Shown here piece after piece: positions 52,936 to 61,455 of a DNA stretch of 64,000 bases; the first letter of the stretch is position 1; every line of letters starts with the position of its first letter. Made by a program: the position numbers and the translations under genes. A model generated the notes under the pieces. The model had not been told where the DNA came from. It made no database searches and saw only the letters and a program-made list of their open reading frames with translations. The DNA comes from Sulfuriferula plumbiphila (GTDB lineage Bacteria; Pseudomonadota; Gammaproteobacteria; Burkholderiales; Sulfuriferulaceae), in contig NZ_AP021884.1 in assembly GCF_009938015.1 (NCBI RefSeq), positions 1,165,501 through 1,229,500 of the forward strand, given 5' to 3'.

Positions 52936-54339
52936 TCACTCGAATAGAGCCGCAAGTTGCCCCAAGCTCTCGGTAATGCCGGCGCGTTCGGGAATATTTT
53001 GCTGGAGAAATGATTCGATCCGGGTGTGCAGCGCAATAGCCTCGTCCAGCACCGGATCGGTGCCCGCGGTATAGGCACCCACGCTGATCAGATCGCGGCT
53101 GCGTTCATAGCGCGAGTAGAGCTGCTTCAGCCGGCGTGTGAGTTGCAGGTGTTCCGGCGTGGTGATGGTGTGCATCGCACGGCTGATGGACTGCTCGATA
53201 TCGATGGCGGGGTAGTGTCCGCCTTCAGCCAGGGTGCGGCTGAGCACGATATGTCCATCGAGTATCGCGCGTGCGGCATCGGCAATGGGGTCTTGCTGGT
53301 CGTCGCCTTCGGTGAGCACGGTATAGAAGGCAGTAATCGAACCGCCGCCGTCTTTGCCATTGCCGGCGCGTTCTACCAGTGCCGGCAGCCTGGCGAATAC
53401 GGACGGCGGGTAGCCCTTGGTGGCGGGAGGTTCGCCGATAGCCAGCGCGATCTCGCGCTGGGCCATGGCATAGCGTGTGAGTGAATCCATAATCAGCAAC
53501 ACGTGCCTGCCCTGATCGCGAAAATGTTCGGCAATGGCAGTGGCGTAGGCTGCGCCCTGCAGGCGCATCAGCGGCGGCGTGTCGGCGGGTGCGGCCACGA
53601 CTACCGCGCGCGCCATCCCTTCTGCGCCCAGAATCTGCTCGATGAATTCCTTGACCTCGCGACCGCGTTCGCCAATCAGGCCGACCACAATCACATCTGC
53701 GCTGGTATAGCGTGCCATCATCCCCAGCAGCACGCTCTTGCCCACGCCTGATCCGGCAAACAGCCCCATGCGTTGACCGCGTCCGACGGTCAGCATGCTG
53801 TTGATGGCGCGTACGCCGACATCGAGTATGTCGGTAATGGGTGCGCGTGACAGCGGGTTGGCGGCGCGCACATTGAGCGGCGCGGTGTGCTGGGCGCGCA
53901 GCGGCCCGAGGCTGTCGAGCGGGCGGCCGGCGCCGTCCAGAACACGGCCCAGCAGCTCCTCGCCAACCGGCAGGTGACGCGTACGGTCGCTGGGACGCCG
54001 GCGCGGGTGGGTAACCTGGCCGGGGCGGGGCAGGGTTTGCACGACCTCCACGGGAAATACACGCGTGCCGGGAACCAGGCCCTCAACATCGCTTTGCGGC
54101 ATCAGAAACAGCCGCTCTCCCTCGAATCCCACGACTTCCGCTTCCAGCCTGGAGCCATTGGGTAACGGCACAGTACAGGCACTGCCCACCGCCAACTTCA
54201 GGCCCACCGCTTCCATAACCAGCCCGGCTACACGGGTGACGCGTCCCGATACCTGCATCGGTTCTGCGATCGCCAGCAGCTCGCCGCAGTCGCGCAGATA
54301 GGCTTTCCAGCGCTGACTGTGCGGCTGGGGGGAAGTCAT
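52936..54339 (-). CDS. fliI: Flagellar export ATPase FliI
   Basis: The 467-residue protein is F1-beta-like with Walker A GSGVGKS (196-202), the Walker B strand [20 protein letters not shown] and the [12 protein letters not shown] box. It powers and orders type III export. It overlaps fliH by 4 bp. All ATPase motifs are intact. Confidence 0.97.
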   Translation of the reverse strand: MTSPQPHSQRWKAYLRDCGELLAIAEPMQVSGRVTRVAGLVMEAVGLKLAVGSACTVPLPNGSRLEAEVVGFEGERLFLMPQSDVEGLVPGTRVFPVEVVQTLPRPGQVTHPRRRPSDRTRHLPVGEELLGRVLDGAGRPLDSLGPLRAQHTAPLNVRAANPLSRAPITDILDVGVRAINSMLTVGRGQRMGLFAGSGVGKSVLLGMMARYTSADVIVVGLIGERGREVKEFIEQILGAEGMARAVVVAAPADTPPLMRLQGAAYATAIAEHFRDQGRHVLLIMDSLTRYAMAQREIALAIGEPPATKGYPPSVFARLPALVERAGNGKDGGGSITAFYTVLTEGDDQQDPIADAARAILDGHIVLSRTLAEGGHYPAIDIEQSISRAMHTITTPEHLQLTRRLKQLYSRYERSRDLISVGAYTAGTDPVLDEAIALHTRIESFLQQNIPERAGITESLGQLAALFE

Positions 54340-54986
54340 GACGCAAGCCAGTCCGATTCCTTGCCCAGGGCAGCGGCAATCCGTTGCCAGCGCGTCGAGA
54401 GCGAGGCGTCGATCTGGTTGTGGGCGGTTTCCACGCGGCAGCCCCCAGGCTCCAGTTGCGCGTCTTCGGCCAAATGCCAGCCGGTTTTGTCGAGCTCGTC
54501 CCCCATCTGGTTTTTGACCAGCAGCAGGTCGTTCGGATTGAGATAGAGCCGTGCTGGCTGGTGCAGGGCAGGCAGGTAGTGAATGGCTTCGCTGACAATG
54601 GCGTTAATGAGTTCCGGGCGCACGTCCAGCGCGGTCTTGAGCATTGCCTTGGCGAGATCAAGCGCCAGATCCAGTACCTCATTTGCGATCAGCTCATCTG
54701 CCTGCGCGACCTCGGTGGCAAAGCTTGCGGCGATGGTCAGCAAGCGCGCCCTTTCTTCGGTGGCCTCGCTGCGGCCTGCGGCGAGTCCGGCAGTGCGGCC
54801 TTCCGCAACACCCGCTGCATAACCTTCAATCCGGGCCTGTTCGCGAATTGTTAAAATTTCATCGACGGTAGGCAGGGAAACGGCGGATAAATTTGCTGCT
54901 TGCGGCGTGACCCGGGCATCGTCGAAAGATGCCATTTCCCAGCGCTGGTAAGCGGATTGCTGCTCCTTGGGGACGACGTTAGACAT
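54336..54986 (-). CDS. fliH: Flagellar export ATPase regulator FliH
   Basis: The 216-residue protein has a helical middle with G-xxx-G type repeats ([20 protein letters not shown]) and the C-terminal FliH domain with [20 protein letters not shown] and [20 protein letters not shown]. It binds FliI and links it to the C-ring. It overlaps fliG by 8 bp and fliI by 4 bp. Confidence 0.95.
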   Translation of the reverse strand: MSNVVPKEQQSAYQRWEMASFDDARVTPQAANLSAVSLPTVDEILTIREQARIEGYAAGVAEGRTAGLAAGRSEATEERARLLTIAASFATEVAQADELIANEVLDLALDLAKAMLKTALDVRPELINAIVSEAIHYLPALHQPARLYLNPNDLLLVKNQMGDELDKTGWHLAEDAQLEPGGCRVETAHNQIDASLSTRWQRIAAALGKESDWLAS

Positions 54987-55977
54987 AGGTGTCCTCGCCT
55001 TTTGCGCCGAGCATCAGCTGGCCTTCGTCGGCCAGGCGACGCACGATCTGCAGGATTTCTTTTTGCTGGGCCTCGACCTCCGACAAACGCACCGGCCCCT
55101 TGGCTTCGAGGTCTTCACGCATCATTTCGGCTGCGCGCTGCGACATGTTCTTGAATATCTTGTCGCGCAGTTCCGGCGCCGCGCCCTTGAGCGCAACGAT
55201 CAGCGCGTCAGACTGCACTTCGCGCAACAGGAGCTGGATGCCGCGATCATCGATGTCCATGATGTTGTCGAACACGAACATCTCGTCCATGATCTTTTGC
55301 GCCATGTCATCGTCGTAGTTTTTCAGACTTTCCATGACGGAGGTTTCGGTATCACCGCTCATGAAGTTGAGGATTTCCGCAGCGACGCGGATGCCTCCCA
55401 TCGGTTTTTTCTTGAGGTTTTCGTTGCCGGAGAGCAGTTTGGTGAGCACGTCGTTAAGCTCGCGCAGCGCTGCCGGTTGTACGCCATCCAGCGTCGCGAT
55501 ACGCAGCATCACATCGTTGCGCAGGCGTTCGGTGAAATTCTTTAATATATCGGAGGACTGATCCCGCTCCAGATGCACCAGGATAGTAGCAATGATCTGC
55601 GGATGTTCATTGTGGATGAGCTCCGCCACCGATGGCGCATCCATCCACTTCAGGCTCTCTATGCCGCTGGCATCCCTGGCGCCGAGGATGCGGTTGAGCA
55701 GCGAGGCGGCCTTGTCATCGCCCAGGGCTTTGGTCAGCACGGTGCGGATGTAGTCGTCCGAGTCGATGCCCAGCGATGAACTGCGCCCTACTTCCTGGCA
55801 AAAATCGTTGAGCACCGAGGCGACCTGATCGTGTGCGATGGTTTTCATCACGGACATGGCCTGCCCCAGTTTCTGCACTTCACGCGGGCCGAGGTATTTC
55901 ATCACTTCCGCAGCCTCGTCCTGGCCCAGCGCGAGCATCAGGATAGCACCCTTCTCTATGCCGATATCATTGCTCAT
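54979..55977 (-). CDS. fliG: Flagellar motor switch protein FliG
   Basis: The 332-residue protein has the FliG order: N-domain (KGAILMLALGQDEAAEVMKY), middle domain with the EHPQ motif (HNEHPQIIATILVHLERDQS), and C-domain with the charged torque helix (MFVFDNIMDIDDRGIQLLLR). It transmits stator torque to the rotor. It overlaps fliF by 11 bp. Confidence 0.97.
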   Translation of the reverse strand: MSNDIGIEKGAILMLALGQDEAAEVMKYLGPREVQKLGQAMSVMKTIAHDQVASVLNDFCQEVGRSSSLGIDSDDYIRTVLTKALGDDKAASLLNRILGARDASGIESLKWMDAPSVAELIHNEHPQIIATILVHLERDQSSDILKNFTERLRNDVMLRIATLDGVQPAALRELNDVLTKLLSGNENLKKKPMGGIRVAAEILNFMSGDTETSVMESLKNYDDDMAQKIMDEMFVFDNIMDIDDRGIQLLLREVQSDALIVALKGAAPELRDKIFKNMSQRAAEMMREDLEAKGPVRLSEVEAQQKEILQIVRRLADEGQLMLGAKGEDTYV

Positions 55978-57637
55978 TGCCGTTTACCCAGGTCTTTACC
56001 ACGTTCGCTACTATTTTCGGATCTTGCTTGGCCAGTTGCTTGGCCACTTCCAGGTTCTGCTGGTAGCCCAGCACGCCGTGCGTGGTCAGATCCATGAGTT
56101 CACCGTCGGCAGGCATGTGAGATATGTGAACCACATCGTCATCGCCGGGAGCTGGCAGTGCAGCATGGGCGTCCGCATCTCCGGATAATCTGTGCAGCAT
56201 CGGCTTGAGCACACGGAAAAACAGGTAGAGCAGCACCGCGATGGCGATCAGGTATTTGCCGGCATCCTTGGCGAGTTGAATGTTTTCAGGTTGCTTCCAT
56301 AGCGGCACTTCGGGAATGGCTTCTTTTTCAGCCCCGGCAAATGGACTGTTGACCACGTTCAGCGTATCCCCGCGTTGCTGGTTGTAGCCCATTGCCTCCT
56401 TTACCAGGTCCGTGATCTGTGTCTTTTCTGCAGCAGTGAGCGGCCGGCTGATGACCTTGCCCGATTTGTCGATGGTGTTTCTATAGTTGACGACGACCGC
56501 CACCGAGAGGCGCTTCAGGCCACCCATGGGTTGCTGTACGTAACGGATGGTTTTGTCGAGCTCGTAATTAACCGTGGATTCCTTTTGTGTGCTGGTGGGC
56601 GGATTGGTGGAGGCGGGCGCGGGTGCCGTATTCTTGGCAGCCGGCGCGTTGATAGGGGCCGTTGCAGGCGCGGGTGGCTGATTGGACAGTGCGCCCGGCA
56701 CGCCCGTTGCATTGGCACTGCCCGCGTTGATCGTTTCACTGGTTTGCTGGCTGCGTACCGAAGCCGCGTCGGGTGTCTGGTTGGGCTTGTAGGTTTCAGC
56801 AGCCTGCTCGCTATGGGAAAAATCCACGTCGGCGGTGGCCTCGGCGTGCACATTGTTGGCACCTACAATCGGGGTAATGATGGATTCAACGCGTTTGACG
56901 ATGCTGCGCTGGAGTTCATGGATGTATTTGAGCTGGCTGGGATCGAGGCCGTTGGCGCCGGCGCTCGAGCTGGTATCGGAGAGCAAGTTGCCATTCTGGT
57001 CAACAATGGTCACGTTTTTTGTCGGCAGCTCCGCTACGCTGCTGGCAACAAGGTGCACGATCGCGCTGACTTGTTGTTGATCCAGTACCCGGCCGGGTTG
57101 CAGATTCAGCAAAACCGATGCCGTGGGTTTCTGCTGTTCGCGTACGAATACCGACGCTTTCGGCAGGGCGAGAAGCACGCGTGCCGACTGTACCGCCGAG
57201 ATTGACTCGATCGAACGCGCGAGTTCACCTTCCAGCGCGCGCTGGAAATTCACCTGTTCAAGGAATTGGGACACCCCCAGTTTCTGGTTTTCCATCAACT
57301 CGAAACCGACATTGCCGCCTTTTGGCAGGCCTTGCGAGGCAAGCTTGAGACGCGCCTCATATACCTGGTTTGCCGGTACCAGGATGGCCCCGCCGCCTTC
57401 GGCAAATTTGTAGGGCACATTCATCTGCTGCAAGGAAGCGACGATGGCGCCGCCATCGCGGTCGCTGAAATTGGAGAACAGGACGCGATAATCCGGCTGC
57501 TGGCTCCACATCCACACACCGGCCATGATGGCGATGACGGCTGCAATGCCCAGCATCTGCAAAAACTTGCGTCCGCCCGGCCCCTGCGCCAGGCCCATGA
57601 TCTTGGGAGGGAGAGCGGCTTCGCCTGCTACAGGCAT
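55967..57637 (-). CDS. fliF: Flagellar MS-ring protein FliF
   Basis: The 556-residue protein has an N-terminal transmembrane helix (MLGIAAVIAIMAGVWMWS), ring-building domains with FQRALEGELARSIESISAVQ and SARVLLALPKASVFVREQ, a low-complexity P/A/T loop, a second transmembrane helix (YLIAIAVLLYLFF) and a FliG-binding C-terminus. The ATG at 57637 has CGGAG upstream and is better than a TTG at 57652. It heads fliFGHIJK. Confidence 0.96.
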   Translation of the reverse strand: MPVAGEAALPPKIMGLAQGPGGRKFLQMLGIAAVIAIMAGVWMWSQQPDYRVLFSNFSDRDGGAIVASLQQMNVPYKFAEGGGAILVPANQVYEARLKLASQGLPKGGNVGFELMENQKLGVSQFLEQVNFQRALEGELARSIESISAVQSARVLLALPKASVFVREQQKPTASVLLNLQPGRVLDQQQVSAIVHLVASSVAELPTKNVTIVDQNGNLLSDTSSSAGANGLDPSQLKYIHELQRSIVKRVESIITPIVGANNVHAEATADVDFSHSEQAAETYKPNQTPDAASVRSQQTSETINAGSANATGVPGALSNQPPAPATAPINAPAAKNTAPAPASTNPPTSTQKESTVNYELDKTIRYVQQPMGGLKRLSVAVVVNYRNTIDKSGKVISRPLTAAEKTQITDLVKEAMGYNQQRGDTLNVVNSPFAGAEKEAIPEVPLWKQPENIQLAKDAGKYLIAIAVLLYLFFRVLKPMLHRLSGDADAHAALPAPGDDDVVHISHMPADGELMDLTTHGVLGYQQNLEVAKQLAKQDPKIVANVVKTWVNGNEQ

Positions 57638-58051
57638 GATGTAGCTCCGCAATCGTTGCAGTTATGGATTGTTCGGCTGCTCTTGATGTTTTGATTCATA
57701 TTGTTTCCTCACCCATTCGGGGTGCTCGCCTCAGCATCGATTATCAGCATGGCGCGGCATTTCAATTGATTGAATAGAGGACTGTTTCCGGCGCTTATCC
57801 GGCTGAGGCTGCGGCGACTGCGTGATAATGTGGCGTTGTAGAAACCCGTAATCCTGGAAAAAGCAGTTGAAGCCACAGGGAACACAGCGTGCGACGCAGG
57901 TTTTGGGGAGAGTTATTTTTCCTGACGGGCGAGTCTGGAAAATCCGCCAATACGTTGTTTTTACTCTGTGCTCTCTGTGGCAAACTGCCCCGCTTCTAGG
58001 ATAAACCCGGTGCACTGCCGGGCAGCGGTTGTGACTTGTATGGAGCCAGCT
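57638..58051. other. Divergent fliF/fliE intergenic region
   Basis: About 415 bp. The half next to fliF (57650-57780) is the likely fliF promoter region; no sigma-28 site was found. The half next to fliE is occupied by repeat copy I (57855-57997). Confidence 0.55.
57855..57997. repeat. Intergenic repeat copy I
   Basis: The left arm AAAAAGCAGTTGAAGCCACA then GGGAACACAG pairs with the right arm CTGTGCTCTCTGTGGCAAAC then TGCC. The interior is not shared with other copies. It lies just upstream of fliE. Confidence 0.78.
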
Positions 58052-58393
58052 ATGAAGACCGGGATGATCGATACCAGCAGGATAGAAGCGATGATGGCGC
58101 AGTTGAAGGCTGCTGCAGTACGTGCCGAGGGCGCGCAAAGCCCTCTTCAGGCCGGAAAGACTGCGCACAGGGCGGATTTCGCGGATGCGCTGAAGTCGTC
58201 GCTCGATCAGGTCAACAATGTGCAGCACCAATCAGCGCAACTGGGCCAGCGTTTCGCCATGGGTGACGACAAGGTGAACCTGTCGGATGTGATGATTTCC
58301 ATGCAGAAAGCCAATATCTCTTTCCAGGCGACTGTCCAGGTGCGGAATAAGCTGGTCGCCGCTTATAATGAGATAATGAATATGCAGATTTGA
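58052..58393 (+). CDS. fliE: Flagellar MS-ring/rod junction protein FliE
   Basis: The 113-residue protein has the FliE C-terminus NLSDVMISMQKANISFQATV and QVRNKLVAAYNEIMNMQI, closely matching the family. FliE joins the MS-ring to the rod. ATG 58052 has GGAG at 7 bp. It is transcribed opposite to fliF and is flanked by repeat copies I and J, so it is a single-gene unit here. Confidence 0.95.
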   Translation: MKTGMIDTSRIEAMMAQLKAAAVRAEGAQSPLQAGKTAHRADFADALKSSLDQVNNVQHQSAQLGQRFAMGDDKVNLSDVMISMQKANISFQATVQVRNKLVAAYNEIMNMQI

Positions 58394-58535
58394 CCGATTT
58401 GACCATGGGTACATGGGGAAACCCCCGGGGTTTCGGAACTCAAAAACGTTATATGCCGGAGACGGCATGTCAAACTGCGCAATATAATACATTGGTTCCC
58501 GTGTGTCCCGTGCCTTCCGGGGTTAACCGCTTTTC
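58393..58535. repeat. Intergenic repeat copy J (core type 2)
   Basis: The outer parts are ACCATGGGTACATGGGGAAA and TTCCCGTGTGTCCCGTGCCT followed by GGGGTTAACCGCTTTTCAG. The interior GTTTCGGAACTC and GACGGCATGTCAAACTGCGC, AATATAATAC match copy F. It separates convergent fliE and ycgR. Confidence 0.8.
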
Positions 58536-58540
58536 AGAGA

Positions 58541-59302
58541 TCACCCCAACCCGGTAATTTTCGCGTTGCGTTCCCGCTCCAGGTGCATGATATAGCGTTG
58601 CACTGCGGCCAGCATGGCCTTTGACAGATCGACGAACAGGCATCCCAGGCGGCGATTGGTTTTGCCGTTGAATAGCGTCAATTCCTGCGAATTCCTGATT
58701 TGCAGGGTGACCGTGATCACACCGAGGCCGGGCAGCTCGATACGACAGTTCTTGTATTCACGCCCGATCGTGGTATCCAGTATTTTCTTGTCATCAAGCA
58801 GGGCAATCCCGCCACAGCTGATGTCTACCAGCGGTGTCGCGTAGCTGCCCCCGCCGACATCGGCGGGAAGCGGAATCATGCAAAGTATGGGATTGCTGAT
58901 GGGCGTGTTGACGCGGTAGTACTCGCGCCGCTGCAGCCGAATGAGACTGTGAGGAATGGGAATGCGCAGGGCAGGGCGGTTGTCATGGAGCGCACTGTCT
59001 GCGCCCGCAACGGAAAACAGGATGCGCACCTTGTCAAGCGATGCCTCGAAGGCGATGTCGTCCGATTGTGTAATGCGCTGATTCAGCAATGCGCTGGGCG
59101 CACAGTCGATAATCACAGCATCGTTGGCCTCGTCTACTTCCAGTATCGAGGTGACGACAGCATCCGCCCCGCCATTGACCAGCATGGTGATGAGTTGATG
59201 ATGTTCACCAATGGCGCGTAGCAAGGCAACGATTTCACGGCGTGAATGCACCAGATAAGGGCTCTGATTTTCAGTGCCGAAGTCGGGGTAGTCATTGGGC
59301 AT
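58541..59302 (-). CDS. ycgR: Flagellar brake protein YcgR (PilZ domain)
   Basis: The 253-residue protein has a YcgR-type N-domain and a C-terminal PilZ domain with c-di-GMP motifs RxxxR (126-130, in RREYYRV) and DxSxxG (160-165, in VDISCGGIAL). c-di-GMP-bound YcgR slows the motor by contacting FliG or MotA. ATG 59302 is chosen; a TTG at 59341 would add 13 residues and neither has a strong RBS. It is downstream of the FlhB-like gene. Confidence 0.92.
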   Translation of the reverse strand: MPNDYPDFGTENQSPYLVHSRREIVALLRAIGEHHQLITMLVNGGADAVVTSILEVDEANDAVIIDCAPSALLNQRITQSDDIAFEASLDKVRILFSVAGADSALHDNRPALRIPIPHSLIRLQRREYYRVNTPISNPILCMIPLPADVGGGSYATPLVDISCGGIALLDDKKILDTTIGREYKNCRIELPGLGVITVTLQIRNSQELTLFNGKTNRRLGCLFVDLSKAMLAAVQRYIMHLERERNAKITGLG

Positions 59303-59362
59303 GTTGATGAGCGGTCTGGAGGAATAAAAAAATGCGCCCAAGCGGATAACGCAGTATGTCCA

Positions 59363-59653
59363 TCAATGTGACGCATCGCTATTTTGATGCTCCGTCTCAA
59401 TACGGTATAGCCAGGCGAGTAACTCTGCAACGGCCCGATACAGGGCGGGCGGAATGTGCTGGTCGAGCTCAACCTGCATCAACAGGGCAACCAGTTCCTT
59501 GGACTCATGCACGAAAACGCCATGCTCTTTGGCGCGGGCGATGATTGCCTGTGCGACCAGCCCATTACCCTTGGCGACGACTTTGGGTGCGGCAGCGCCG
59601 GTCTGGTAGGCGAGTGCAACAGCACTCTGTAACGGTGCGCTAGGCTCGTTCAT
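59363..59653 (-). CDS. FlhB C-terminal-domain homologue (FhlB/YlqH-like)
   Basis: The 96-residue protein aligns with the part of FlhB just after the NPTH cleavage site. AVALAYQTGAAAPKVVAKGN here corresponds to AVALKYADGAMRAPKVVAKG in FlhB, followed by IPPALYRAVAELLAWLYRIE. It lacks the NPTH motif and the membrane part. Similar stand-alone proteins are known beside FliK-type genes. A role in the export-specificity switch is plausible. It overlaps the fliK-like gene by 14 bp. Confidence 0.88.
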   Translation of the reverse strand: MNEPSAPLQSAVALAYQTGAAAPKVVAKGNGLVAQAIIARAKEHGVFVHESKELVALLMQVELDQHIPPALYRAVAELLAWLYRIETEHQNSDASH

Positions 59654-60626
59654 GCTGTTTCACAATCAGGGAATCAAGTGGAATACCGGCAGCATCCAGG
59701 GCATCGGAAAGCTGTGCGCCATGTGCGCGCAGCGAAGATGCCGAGGCTTCCGTGTCGGCATGAATCTGAATGTGCAGGTGTTCTCCTGTCAGGCGTATGG
59801 TCGCCGCTACCGTCCCCAGAGTCGGCAGCTCAAAACGTACCTCGCTGTGCCAGGACGGCTGCATATCGCGGCTGCTGCCTTCGGGCGTGTCTTCGCCAAC
59901 TTCCCACTCCATGGCTTGACCGGGCCAGGCCTCACCACGCCACAGCACCCGTTGTTGTTCCAGCGTATTCAATTGCTGGCTGATCAATTGCGTCAATGCC
60001 GTGTTGTTTGCGTCGGGACGTGGCAGGGCAGTGGCGGGATCTGCTTGCAGGGCGTGTCCAGCCTGTGCCTGCGGTTCACGCATCAGCTCAGGTAAGGAGC
60101 GGTTACCATTGGCCCATTCCCGGACGTGCGCCTCATAGAACAGACCGCTGAAGCTGAGCGTGTCGCGCAAAGCAACAGCGATTTGCGCAGTACTCATGGC
60201 CGGTGAAGCGACCAGCACCGCCTTGCCGGCCACCGTGTCAGGCGCGCCATTCTGCTGCGCGGCATGCAGCAGGTTGTCGATGAGCCGGCCGGTGCTGCTG
60301 AGCGAAGTCATGGCAGCCCCAGGCTGGGCCCCCAGCAGGAAAGCGAGCTGAGGTTCCCGGCTCATCAGTGTCAGCGGCAGTAAATCGCCAGTGCGTGTGC
60401 CGGCGGGCAGTAGCATGCGTACCACCGCATCGGCGATGCGTACCAGAAAGCTGCCATCATCAAAACGCGACACAACCTTGCCCTGGAATTGCTGGCCCAA
60501 CGCGCCTGGTGTGAACTGGCGAGATGCCTCCTCACGTGCATCAGCAAGCGGCAATACAGGCATGAGTGCCTCGATCGGGGTGATCAGCCGCGCACCTGCC
60601 GCCATTTCCGGTCGCACGGGGGTCAT
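59640..60626 (-). CDS. FliK-like protein with Flg_hook-type C-terminus
   Basis: The 328-residue protein has a variable N-terminal part and a C-terminal region FELPTLGTVAATIRLTGEHL, HIQIHADTEASASSLRAHGA, QLSDALDAAGIPLDSLIV resembling the FliK hook-length domain. It is paired with the FlhB-C homologue, echoing the FliK-FlhB partnership. The start at 60626 is 2 bp after the fliT stop. It may tune hook length or export order, which is inference. Confidence 0.75.
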   Translation of the reverse strand: MTPVRPEMAAGARLITPIEALMPVLPLADAREEASRQFTPGALGQQFQGKVVSRFDDGSFLVRIADAVVRMLLPAGTRTGDLLPLTLMSREPQLAFLLGAQPGAAMTSLSSTGRLIDNLLHAAQQNGAPDTVAGKAVLVASPAMSTAQIAVALRDTLSFSGLFYEAHVREWANGNRSLPELMREPQAQAGHALQADPATALPRPDANNTALTQLISQQLNTLEQQRVLWRGEAWPGQAMEWEVGEDTPEGSSRDMQPSWHSEVRFELPTLGTVAATIRLTGEHLHIQIHADTEASASSLRAHGAQLSDALDAAGIPLDSLIVKQHERA

Positions 60627-60628
60627 GC

Positions 60629-60967
60629 TCAGCCTGCCTGATTCCTGCCGTAAGCCATGGAAAGCTTGCGCTCGGTGCTGGCGTTGCTCAGCAACGACGA
60701 CAATTGTGCCATCCACGGCTCGGTAATGTTGCGTATCTCGCGGTCATCCGCGAGGATCTTTTGAATGATCGTAAGCTTGCGTTCACGCATAACCGCGGTC
60801 AGCGCCAGGCGCGGTTCGCCTTTTTCAAGCGTGCGTACATGGCTGGCGCAGCGCGATTCCAGTGCCGCCAGGCGTTCCCAGTTGCTGCTGCGCGCGGCGG
60901 CCAGCATCTGTTCAGTGATGTCCGCCACAGACTCATACAGGGAGATGATTTCTTCACTATTCATCAT
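60629..60967 (-). CDS. fliT: Flagellar export chaperone FliT
   Basis: The 112-residue helical protein follows fliS by 6 bp and has a FliT-like size and layout (EEIISLYESVADITEQMLAA, AARSSNWERLAALESRCASH). FliT is the FliD chaperone and can bind FlhDC in enterobacteria. Sequence conservation is weak, so position carries the call. Confidence 0.82.
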   Translation of the reverse strand: MMNSEEIISLYESVADITEQMLAAARSSNWERLAALESRCASHVRTLEKGEPRLALTAVMRERKLTIIQKILADDREIRNITEPWMAQLSSLLSNASTERKLSMAYGRNQAG

Positions 60968-60973
60968 TAGAGG

Positions 60974-61441
60974 TCACGCTCTCACAAAGGAATCAACACG
61001 CGGCATGATGGGGTCTTGCACCGATACTGTCGGCACTGCTTCAGTGGTGACGGTGGTGCCGATTGCCTCCCAGGCTTCGCGCAGCTGGCTGAGCAGGCTG
61101 CCCACTTCCTCCAGTACTGCAGGTTCATTGTTGAGGTTGGCCATCAGCAGGCGATTGCTCATGTACTCGTACAGGGCATCCAGGCTGGCCGCGATTTCCC
61201 CGCCGGCAGCCTTGTCCAGGCTTGCCCGCAAGCCGCTGTTGATAATCATGATCGCCTGGGAAATGGCCTGGCCCTTGGCTTCGGTTTCACCGCTCTTCAT
61301 CTGTTGCATGGCGTTGGTTACGGCAGTTTTTGCGCCGTCAAACAGCATGACAATGAGCTTGTGCGGGTTTGCCGCCGCTACGCCGGTTTCCATGCCGACT
61401 GTTGCATAAGTGTTTGCACCGTTGCGTGCTGTTCCAAACAT
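60974..61441 (-). CDS. fliS: Flagellin export chaperone FliS
   Basis: The 155-residue protein has the FliS core ANPHKLIVMLFDGAKTAVTN, SQAIMIINSGLRASLDKAAG, GEIAASLDALYEYMSNRLL. It keeps flagellin unfolded before export. It follows fliD by 14 bp. Confidence 0.96.
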   Translation of the reverse strand: MFGTARNGANTYATVGMETGVAAANPHKLIVMLFDGAKTAVTNAMQQMKSGETEAKGQAISQAIMIINSGLRASLDKAAGGEIAASLDALYEYMSNRLLMANLNNEPAVLEEVGSLLSQLREAWEAIGTTVTTEAVPTVSVQDPIMPRVDSFVRA

Positions 61442-61455
61442 TTTAGGTTTCTCCC

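Noticed and set aside
59363-59653. Broken fragment of flhB
   Set aside because: The frame is intact, coupled to its neighbour, and stand-alone FlhB C-domain proteins are a known family; flhB itself is complete elsewhere.
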